From NCBI GenBank assembly GCA_025060615.1, contig JANXBS010000005.1:1-64000 (forward strand): DNA of 64,000 bases. Reading direction: 5' to 3'. Below the pieces are notes generated by a model. The model saw nothing but the letters and a program-made list of their open reading frames with translations. It was not told the DNA's origin and searched no databases. A program made the translations under genes and the position numbers. Below are positions 57,495 to 64,000 of the stretch, piece after piece (position 1 is the first letter of the stretch; each line of letters opens with the position of its first letter). Source of the stretch: Anaerolineae bacterium (GTDB lineage: Bacteria > Chloroflexota > Anaerolineae > DUEN01).

Positions 57495-58496
57495 ATGTTA
57501 CGCATCGCCATGCTTAGCTTTGCCCACGTGCACTCGGACGGGTATGCCCGCCAGATCTTGAACCACCCCGAGGCGGAGATCGCCTGCATCTGGGATGACG
57601 ATGAGGCGCGTGGGCGAGCAGCGGCCGACAGGTACGGTGTCCCCTACTTCAACGACCTCGAGGTTGTGCTCAGCCGCCAAGATATAGACGCGGTAGTGGT
57701 GGATGCGCCGACCGCGCAGCATCGAGATATTTTGCTCGCTGCGGTCGCCCACCAAAAGCACATCTTCACCGAGAAAGCGCTCACCGTTACCACGGCGGAA
57801 GCTGACGAAGTGGTCAAGGCCGTGCACGCTAGCGGGATCCACTTCATGATCTCGCTGCCCAGCCGCACCCGCTCGGAAACGCTGTTTCTAAAGCAAGTCC
57901 TAGATGCTGGCTGGATCGGACGGGTGACGATGATGCGGGCGCGCATTGCACACATGGCAGCCCTCGATCGCTGGTTCCAGGGGGGAAGCGCCTGGTTCGG
58001 CGATGAGAAACTAGCCGGCGGCGGCGCACTCTTTGACCTGGGATGCCATACGGTGGACCTTATGCGCTGGTTCCTGGGCGAGCCGGCCAGTGTGGTGGCG
58101 AAGATTCAGAACTTCAGCGGCGCCTACGAGATTGATGACCAAGCTGTCGCCGTGGTGGAGTTCAAGAATGGGGCGTTGGGGATCTTGGACACTTCCTGGG
58201 TACACCGGGCTGGGCCGAACCCGATTGAGATCTACGGCACGGACGGATTCGTAGGTTATGCAGGCCGCGGTGAGCGGATCCACCTCATCAGCACTCGCCT
58301 CCAGCCCAACGGAATCCAGGGCACGATCCTGCCCGATCGGCTTCCCGACCCGTTACCTCTACCGATGGAGCAATGGATCAGCGCAATCCTGCATGGCACA
58401 CCGGTGACGATCACCGTGGAGGATGGGCGTAACCTGACTCAACTGCTAGAGGGAATCTACCAGGCCGCGCGCACCGGCCGAGCGTTTCGGTTCTGA
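57495..58496 (+). CDS. Gfo/Idh/MocA-family oxidoreductase 2
   Basis: 333 residues. The N-terminus (LRIAMLSFAHVHSDGYARQI) departs from the usual GxGxxG loop. The conserved strand reads HIFTEKALTVTTAEAD (EKA instead of EKP), and the C-terminal motif GGALFDLGCHTVDLMRWFLGEP keeps the His. AGGAGG precedes the ATG. Together with the preceding gene it probably handles one sugar-type pathway, with a TauE-like exporter five bases further. Confidence 0.87.
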   Translation: MLRIAMLSFAHVHSDGYARQILNHPEAEIACIWDDDEARGRAAADRYGVPYFNDLEVVLSRQDIDAVVVDAPTAQHRDILLAAVAHQKHIFTEKALTVTTAEADEVVKAVHASGIHFMISLPSRTRSETLFLKQVLDAGWIGRVTMMRARIAHMAALDRWFQGGSAWFGDEKLAGGGALFDLGCHTVDLMRWFLGEPASVVAKIQNFSGAYEIDDQAVAVVEFKNGALGILDTSWVHRAGPNPIEIYGTDGFVGYAGRGERIHLISTRLQPNGIQGTILPDRLPDPLPLPMEQWISAILHGTPVTITVEDGRNLTQLLEGIYQAARTGRAFRF

Positions 58497-58500
58497 TGCG

Positions 58501-59286
58501 ATGGAGATGGAGTGGTATCTGTACCCGGCAGTGGTAGCGGCAGGATTCATCTGCGGCTTCGTCAACGTGCTAGCGGGCAGCGGCTCTTTGGTCACCCTGC
58601 CGCTGCTCATCTTCCTAGGGATGCCGGCCACCGTCGCCAACGGCACTAATCGGATTGGCATCTTGTTGCAGAACTTGGTAGGGGCGCGCGGGTTCTATCG
58701 GCATGGCCTGTTGGACCTGCGCCAAGCTCTCTGGCTGGCCGGCCCTGCCTCCTTGGGCGCAGTCATGGGCGCGCAGATCGCAGCGGACCTGGACGAAGCG
58801 AAGATGGAGCGCGCCATCGGCGCGTTGATGATCTTCATGCTTATCGTGATGTTGATAGATCCACAACGCTGGCTACACGAACGCGGCAGACCGGTGCGGG
58901 CGCGGCCGACGCTGGTAGAACTAGGGCTGTTTTTCCTCATCGGCATCTACGGTGGATTCATCCAAGTCGGCGTCGGCATCTTCTTGTTGGCCGGACTAGT
59001 GTTAGGCGCCGGATTTGACCTAGTCCGAGCGAATGCGATCAAGGTACTGATTATCCTCGTCTTCACTGTTCCGGCGCTAGTGGTCTTCCTGCTCAACCAA
59101 CAAGTGAACTGGGGGATTGGTCTGATCTTATCAGCGGGAAACGTGATCGGAGCCTGGGCGGCCACACGCCTCGCCACGCGCCCTAGTGCAGCCCTGTGGA
59201 TCCATCGCTTGCTGGTCGTAGCCGTTATGGCTTCGAGCGCTGAGTTGTTAGGGGTGTTAGATTGGATCGCCCGATGGGTCACCTGA
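58501..59286 (+). CDS. TauE/SafE-family membrane exporter
   Basis: 261 residues with about seven helices. The family signature is in AGFICGFVNVLAGSGSLVTLP, the second-half one in GIYGGFIQVGVGIFLLAGL. Also VANGTNRIGILLQNLVG. It belongs to the sulfite/organosulfur exporter family but is diverged from the 24297 copy. It is tightly coupled to the Gfo/Idh/MocA gene. Confidence 0.87.
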   Translation: MEMEWYLYPAVVAAGFICGFVNVLAGSGSLVTLPLLIFLGMPATVANGTNRIGILLQNLVGARGFYRHGLLDLRQALWLAGPASLGAVMGAQIAADLDEAKMERAIGALMIFMLIVMLIDPQRWLHERGRPVRARPTLVELGLFFLIGIYGGFIQVGVGIFLLAGLVLGAGFDLVRANAIKVLIILVFTVPALVVFLLNQQVNWGIGLILSAGNVIGAWAATRLATRPSAALWIHRLLVVAVMASSAELLGVLDWIARWVT

Positions 59287-59311
59287 AGACGGTCGTTTTA
59301 GTGGGGAGCTG

Positions 59312-60523
59312 ATGCAAAGGACATCTGCGACCTCTAGTGCGCGTGAATTGCCTCCGCTGCAACTCGTGGAGACTCCGGCTGAGCTGATGTCTATGCTAGA
59401 TCATCTGCTAGCCCGGCCTAGGGTCGCCGTGGATACCGAGGCCGATAGCCTGTTCTCTTACCACTACAAAGTTTGCCTGATCCAATTCTCCATCCCTGGC
59501 CTGGACTATCTGGTGGATCCGCTGGCGCTGGCCGATCTACGCCCCTTGGGCGCGCTCTTTTCCAGTTCACGCGTGGAGAAAGTACTCCACGCAGCTGAAA
59601 ACGACATCCTGATGCTTCAGCGTAACTATGGGTTCCAGTTCGCCCATTTGTTTGACACGATGATCGCTGCGCGCATCTTAGGATGGCCTCGCGTAGGGTT
59701 GGCAGCATTGCTCCAGGAGCACTTCGGCGTTCGGTTAGATAAGAGGATGCAACTCACGAACTGGGGGAAGCGCCCGCTCAGTCCAAAGCAGCTGGCTTAC
59801 GCGCGTCTGGACACTCATTACCTGCTGCCGTTACGCGATCGGATCTACAAGGAGTTAGTGGCGCGCGATCGGTGGGAGGAGGCGCAAGATGCCTTTGTGG
59901 CTTTGTCGAGGATCGAGTTCGTGGATAAGCCGTTCGATCCAAATGGCTTTTGGCGGATTGAGGGAGCTCACCGGTTGACCGGGCAGCAACTCGCCGTCCT
60001 ACGGGAGCTATACCTATGGCGCGAGGAATGCGCCCGTCACGCCGACTTGCCCCCCTTCAAGATCGCGAGCGATCGCACACTGATCTTGCTCAGCCGACAA
60101 CAGCCGAGCACTTCGAGCGCGCTTGAGCGGTTCCCTGGTCTATCTCCCCTGGTGCGTGCTCATTTCAGCCGCGAGCTGCTTAAAGCCATTCGCCGCGGGC
60201 AGGTCGCGCCCATCCCCGTGCCACCTTCACGGCTGCAGCAAGAAGGCTCTCGCCCCGACGCGGCGACGCGAGCCCGCTATGATGCGCTGCGCTCCTGGCG
60301 TACGCACCAAGCTGCCGAGCGTGGAGTGGATCCGGACGTGGTGCTCACCAATGAAGTGCTCTGGCGAATTGCCTGGCGAAACCCACGTTCTCTTGAGGAG
60401 TTGGCCGAGATCGGCTCGCTAAGCCCGTGGAAGCTACGCGCGTACGGGCTTGCACTTCTGGCTGTGATCGCTGGGCGCCCATGGATGGAAAAGCCTTCAT
60501 CAGAAGTGCCTGTTCATCCTTGA
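59312..60523 (+). CDS. rnd: Ribonuclease D
   Basis: 403 residues. The DEDDy exonuclease core has VAVDTEADSLFSYHYKVCLIQF (Asp and Glu), HAAENDILMLQRNYGF (Asp), and YARLDTHYLLPLRD (Tyr and last Asp). Two HRDC-type helical domains follow (about 215-290 and 325-390). It trims the 3' ends of tRNA and other stable RNAs. Its 3' end overlaps the RCK gene on the other strand by 24 bases. Confidence 0.92.
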   Translation: MQRTSATSSARELPPLQLVETPAELMSMLDHLLARPRVAVDTEADSLFSYHYKVCLIQFSIPGLDYLVDPLALADLRPLGALFSSSRVEKVLHAAENDILMLQRNYGFQFAHLFDTMIAARILGWPRVGLAALLQEHFGVRLDKRMQLTNWGKRPLSPKQLAYARLDTHYLLPLRDRIYKELVARDRWEEAQDAFVALSRIEFVDKPFDPNGFWRIEGAHRLTGQQLAVLRELYLWREECARHADLPPFKIASDRTLILLSRQQPSTSSALERFPGLSPLVRAHFSRELLKAIRRGQVAPIPVPPSRLQQEGSRPDAATRARYDALRSWRTHQAAERGVDPDVVLTNEVLWRIAWRNPRSLEELAEIGSLSPWKLRAYGLALLAVIAGRPWMEKPSSEVPVHP

Positions 60524-61216
60524 GTTTATCGAGGTGGTGCTGGTCTGCCCAGAGGGAGGGGCAAACAAGGCTGCCAGCTGCTCCGCACCTTGGCGATCAG
60601 TCACGGCTAGCACCTCATCGCCTACTTCCAGAGTGGTCACTCCGCGCGGCACGATGACTTCGCCGTGCCGGATGATGGCCGCGATGACGCAATGCTCCGG
60701 TAGGGCGAGATCTTTGATGGCGACGCCAATTGCTCGAGCCCCGGCTGGGATTTTTTCCTCTACTAGCGAGTAATGGCCGCGCCGCAGTTTCAACAAGGTC
60801 ATCATATCACCCAGCGACATTTCCTCCTCGATCAAGCTGGCCAGGATCTCGGCCTGATTGAGAGCCACATCCACATGAAACTTCTGATCGAATAACCAGG
60901 CGCTGCGCGGGTAATTGATTCGCGCGATGGTGCGTGGCACCTTATAACGAGTGCGGGCGAGGAAGCAAAGGGCCAGGTTGTCGGCATCGCTGGAAGTACA
61001 GGCAGCCAAGACCTGTGCCCGCTCGATGCCGGCCAACTCTAACACCCGAGGGTCCGTCGCATAGCCTTCGTAGATCACCTCCGTAGGCAGCTCCCGGTGA
61101 ATGCGGGCCAGCACATCGCGTCGGTGCTCGATTAGGCGAACCTCGTGATGCTGAGCCACTAGGAGAGCGGCTAGTTGAGTCCCAGTGCGTCCGCCGCTAG
61201 CGATTAACACGAACAT
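60500..61216 (-). CDS. RCK (TrkA-N/TrkA-C) potassium regulator, second gene
   Basis: About 238 residues from ATG 61216, with AGGAGG six bases upstream. The N-terminal Rossmann domain begins FVLIASGGRTGTQLAALLV and has IEHRRDVLARI and ACTSSDADNLALCFLAR. A linker leads to a TrkA-C domain (LVEEKIPAGARAIGVAIKDLALPEHCVIAAIIRHGEVIVPRG). RCK proteins bind NAD(H), ATP/ADP or c-di-AMP and gate K+ channels or carriers. It overlaps the first RCK gene by 20 bases. Confidence 0.9.
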   Translation of the reverse strand: MFVLIASGGRTGTQLAALLVAQHHEVRLIEHRRDVLARIHRELPTEVIYEGYATDPRVLELAGIERAQVLAACTSSDADNLALCFLARTRYKVPRTIARINYPRSAWLFDQKFHVDVALNQAEILASLIEEEMSLGDMMTLLKLRRGHYSLVEEKIPAGARAIGVAIKDLALPEHCVIAAIIRHGEVIVPRGVTTLEVGDEVLAVTDRQGAEQLAALFAPPSGQTSTTSINSRMNRHF

Positions 61217-61877
61217 CCTGAACCTCCTGAGCCAGGGACAGCTTTTCACGTATGGCCGCGATGCCCTCTAATGTAGCGCTGACCAGCACCACATCTCCTG
61301 TTTCGAAACGAGTTTCGGGTCCTGGCAACATGGCTCGGCCGGCGCGAGTGAGCGCGACCACCTGTCCCTGGCCAGCTGTGCAGAGCTCCTGCACTTTGCG
61401 GCCATGCCAGGCTTTAGGAATAGCGAACTCGTAGATCTCCACCTCGCCATTGCCAGCAGAGAACACGGCGCGGATGTCAGCATGATGAAGCAACTCCTCA
61501 ATTCGCTGCGCCCCCCAACTGGCGGGGCTCACAATCTGCAGACCGAACGCCTCGATCAATGGCCGCCAGCGTGGATCGTAATTGCGCACCACCACACTAG
61601 GGACATGGTAAACCGTCCGCGCGACATGCCCTATCACCGCGTTCACCGAATCGGAGTTGGTCACCGCGGCCAGACCATTTGCTTGTTCAATGCCGGCACG
61701 GTGCAGTACATCTTGAAACAACGCCTCGCCTTCCACTGTACGTCCGCGGAAATCGGGTGGCAAATTATCAAAGGCGGATGCTACCTGGTCTACCACCGTC
61801 ACCTGATGTCCATGTTGATACAGCCGATAAGCCAGCTCTGCTCCCACCCGACCGCAACCTACCACAATCACGTTCAT
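61197..61877 (-). CDS. RCK (TrkA-N/TrkA-C) potassium regulator, first gene
   Basis: About 226 residues from ATG 61877, GGGAG seven bases upstream. NAD loop VVGCGRVGAELAYRLYQHGHQVTVVD; TrkA-C domain EIYEFAIPKAWHGRKVQELCTAGQGQVVALTRAG near residues 145-220. The two RCK genes are a pair, as in TrkA-type double-RCK proteins split in two. No TrkH/KtrB channel is in the window; the nearest transporter is the KimA-like permease just upstream. Confidence 0.9.
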   Translation of the reverse strand: MNVIVVGCGRVGAELAYRLYQHGHQVTVVDQVASAFDNLPPDFRGRTVEGEALFQDVLHRAGIEQANGLAAVTNSDSVNAVIGHVARTVYHVPSVVVRNYDPRWRPLIEAFGLQIVSPASWGAQRIEELLHHADIRAVFSAGNGEVEIYEFAIPKAWHGRKVQELCTAGQGQVVALTRAGRAMLPGPETRFETGDVVLVSATLEGIAAIREKLSLAQEVQDVRVNR

Positions 61878-61983
61878 GGCAATGCTCCCACGCAAAGCAT
61901 GATTTTTCAGGCCTTACGCTACACCCCACCTTTCGCATCACTGAAAGCGAGCTTGCGATTTCTGGCCACATCGAAATAAATAA

Positions 61984-62002
61984 GCGAATTCCTGAAATTC
62001 GC
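61984..62002. repeat. Short inverted repeat between permease and RCK genes
   Basis: GCGAATT (61984-61990) and AATTCGC (61996-62002) with a five-base loop lie in the 157-base gap after the permease. It may be a processing or weak termination hairpin. Confidence 0.35.
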
Positions 62003-62034
62003 TTTCCGCAGGTACGAAATGTCAGCCACACGCA

Positions 62035-63984
62035 CTACTCCACCTGATACGGCACGTCTGTGATGACGATGCCCGGCTTGAAGAGCAACGCTAACCGCAG
62101 CAACATGGCCGTCTGCGTATGGAGCAGATTGTGCCACCATCGCCGCGGCACGAACTGGGGCACTACGATGGTGATGATTTCGTTCGGCTGGCGCTGCGCG
62201 GCGATCTCCTCGATGTACGCCAACAATGGCTCCAGCAGCAGCCGGTATGGAGACTCCAAAATCACCAACCGCACGCCCTCTCCCCATATCTCCCACTTGG
62301 CTCGTACCTTTTCCGTCTCGACGGGGTCTATCGAAACATGAACGGCTGTGATATCGTCCGAAAGAACACGGGCATAATGTAGTGCCGTGAGTGTCCCCCG
62401 GTGCACCCCGCTAATCGGCATGATCACCCGGTGGCGCAGGACATTGGGTGGCTCACTGTAACGCTCCAATGACAAACGCTTAGCCAGATCCTGATAGTGA
62501 TGATGGATGGCCGAGAAGACGCTTACTAGAAGCGGCATCAGAAGCAGGACGATCCAGGCTCCATCTCGGAACTTGGTAGAGGCGAAGACCAACATCACGA
62601 TCGCTGTGCAGATGGACCCAAAGCCATTGATCACCATCTTGTGCGCCCAATTGGGGTTATAGCTGAGCATGGAGCCACGTTCGCGCACTTCCTGTCCCGG
62701 CGAGAGATGACCGATCTTCCACCAACGGCGCGCCATGCCAACTTGGGAGAGTGTGAAGGAAAGGAAAACGCCGATCGCATAAAGCGGAATCAGAGCGGTC
62801 ACGCTAGCCTGGAAAAACACGATCAGCAAAGAAGCGATCAAAGCTAAGGCCACGATGCCTCGCGAGTAGACCAACCGGCTACCCCGATAAGCGAGCTGTC
62901 GAGGCAGAAAGCCGTCCGCAGCCAACAAAGCGCTCAAGCGTGGGAAATCGGCAAAGGCGGTGTTCGTGGCCATGATCAAGATCACCGTGGTAGCGGTAAT
63001 GGTGGCTAGGTACAAAGCATTCCGGCCCATATAAGCCGTGCGCGCTAATTGTGAGATCACCGTTTCCGCTTCTGAGGGAATTGCACCGATCTGGATAGCC
63101 AGGAAGGTGATGCTCAGAAACAGCGTCCCCAAGATAAATGACATCCAGAGCAACGTGATTCCTGCGTTGTGACTGCGAGGCTCTCGGAAGGCAGTAACTC
63201 CATTAGAGATAGCCTCCACCCCCGTCAGTGCGGTTGTGCCACTAGAGAAGGCATGCAAAATCAAAAACAAAGAGATCCCCTGCGCAGTGTGGGCGATCTC
63301 TAGAGGAGGAGGATCGACGACGGTGCCAAGGGAGCCGGTCAAATACCGGAAGAAACCTAGACCTATCGTAAAGGTCATCATCGTCAAAAAGAAATAAGTA
63401 GGGATGGCGAACACAGCCCCGGATTCGCGCACGCCGCGCAGGTTTACCAGCATCACAAAGAGCACCAGTCCCACTGATAAGTGCACTCTGTATGGGAAAA
63501 GGCTAGGATAGGCGGAGACGATCTGTGCCACGCCCGAGGACACGGATACCGCAACGGTCAAGATGTAATCGGTCAGCAGCGCCGCGCCGGCGATCTTGGC
63601 AGGTAGTTCGCCTAGATTGTCGCGGGCCACAATATATGCGCCGCCACCGTTTGGATAGGCATGAATCGTCTGCTCGTAAGAGAGGGTGACGATCATCAGC
63701 AGCACCACGATCGCCAGCGAGATAGGGAAGGCATACCCAAAGGCCATCGCCCCCGCCGCTGCCAGGATCACTAGAATTTCTTGGGTGGCGTAGGCGGTAG
63801 AAGAGAGGGCGTCCGACGCGAAAACGGCTAACCCAATCGCCTTACCGATGGTCTGGTGAGGAGCATCAGCGGTAGGCAACGGCCGGCCGATCAACCAGGT
63901 GCGCCATGAGCGAGGAGGATAATAATCGGCAGCCCTCCGAATGACAGTGGTTCCATTTTGCTCTTCAACGATAGTAGTGGACAT
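62035..63984 (-). CDS. KimA/YdaO-like APC-superfamily K+ (or amino acid) permease
   Basis: 649 residues. About twelve helices of the APC fold: ASDALSSTAYATQEILVIL (helix 1 break), YEQTIHAYPNGGGAYIVARDNLG, LLTDYILTVAVSVSSGVAQIVSA. The cytoplasmic C-terminus (about 480-649) is UspA-like (VIMPISGVHRGTLTALHYARVL). This pattern fits KimA of Bacillus, a high-affinity K+/H+ importer blocked by c-di-AMP, but amino acid permeases share the fold. The ATG at 63984 leaves only 16 bases before the window edge, so any c-di-AMP riboswitch upstream cannot be seen. Two RCK genes follow. Confidence 0.85.
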   Translation of the reverse strand: MSTTIVEEQNGTTVIRRAADYYPPRSWRTWLIGRPLPTADAPHQTIGKAIGLAVFASDALSSTAYATQEILVILAAAGAMAFGYAFPISLAIVVLLMIVTLSYEQTIHAYPNGGGAYIVARDNLGELPAKIAGAALLTDYILTVAVSVSSGVAQIVSAYPSLFPYRVHLSVGLVLFVMLVNLRGVRESGAVFAIPTYFFLTMMTFTIGLGFFRYLTGSLGTVVDPPPLEIAHTAQGISLFLILHAFSSGTTALTGVEAISNGVTAFREPRSHNAGITLLWMSFILGTLFLSITFLAIQIGAIPSEAETVISQLARTAYMGRNALYLATITATTVILIMATNTAFADFPRLSALLAADGFLPRQLAYRGSRLVYSRGIVALALIASLLIVFFQASVTALIPLYAIGVFLSFTLSQVGMARRWWKIGHLSPGQEVRERGSMLSYNPNWAHKMVINGFGSICTAIVMLVFASTKFRDGAWIVLLLMPLLVSVFSAIHHHYQDLAKRLSLERYSEPPNVLRHRVIMPISGVHRGTLTALHYARVLSDDITAVHVSIDPVETEKVRAKWEIWGEGVRLVILESPYRLLLEPLLAYIEEIAAQRQPNEIITIVVPQFVPRRWWHNLLHTQTAMLLRLALLFKPGIVITDVPYQVE

Positions 63985-64000
63985 CGGATCTGTTCAACTT

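Overview
The window reads as one continuous bacterial chromosome segment of moderately high GC. It is most likely from a Chloroflexota lineage (Anaerolineae or a relative), probably from a warm habitat. This is inferred from gene style: multi-module ArnT/PMT-type glycosyltransferases, a cdaA-cdaR-der string, RbsABC-type sugar importers, TauE/DUF1634 pairs, AATCCGC-type microrepeats, and MNT/HEPN debris between genes. No rRNA, tRNA, CRISPR array, complete insertion sequence or prophage was seen. I had no database search, so taxonomy and family names rest on motif recognition.

Layout. 1-2.4 kb: 5' part of a minus-strand SNF2-type helicase of a kind often found in defence islands (cut by the window edge), a tyrosine recombinase and a truncated HepT-like gene. 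2.4-8.2 kb: NEW3-domain surface protein, ABC-2 exporter and a large membrane glycosyltransferase. 8.2-17.3 kb, minus strand: hflX and an aminotransferase; an M28 peptidase; then an operon of membrane protein, argF, cdaA (c-di-AMP synthase), cdaR and der. 17.6-19.7 kb: response regulator with a degenerate kinase-like protein, and a PfkB sugar kinase facing gyrA. 20-26.7 kb: gyrA, a nucleotidyltransferase remnant, an AlbA_2/GHKL regulator, then TauE, DUF1634 and a tandem-GAF protein.

26.7-32 kb: YceI lipoprotein, a sugar ABC importer whose promoter carries a 25-bp palindromic operator, and a divergent ThuA-like gene. 32-36 kb: DUF58 and TgpA-like transglutaminase pair. 36-39 kb, minus strand: ROK kinase, PPSR-like regulator, YchF-like GTPase. 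39-50 kb: surface polysaccharide and isoprenoid genes (GDP-rhamnose pair, phosphohexomutase, tatD, polyprenyl synthase, three glycosyltransferases) with an NTase/HEPN remnant. 50-56 kb: cysteine desulfurase, NDP-forming acyl-CoA synthetase, Pta-like P-loop/DRTGG protein, enolase. 56-60.5 kb: two Gfo/Idh/MocA oxidoreductases, a TauE-like exporter, ribonuclease D. 60.5-64 kb, minus strand: KimA-like potassium/amino-acid permease and two RCK (TrkA) proteins.

How genes may work together. CdaA/CdaR make c-di-AMP, and the KimA-like permease plus two RCK proteins are the kind of potassium system that nucleotide controls elsewhere, so both halves of a c-di-AMP/K+ circuit lie in one window. Gmd, an Rmd-like reductase, the phosphohexomutase, polyprenyl synthase and GT2/GT4/GT39 enzymes fit a deoxyhexose-containing cell-surface glycan. 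The acyl-CoA synthetase and Pta-like protein suggest reversible acetate/acetyl-CoA chemistry. The most unexpected pattern is at least three separate decayed pieces of MNT nucleotidyltransferase/HEPN toxin-antitoxin modules in intergenic gaps. No clearly new complete system was found.
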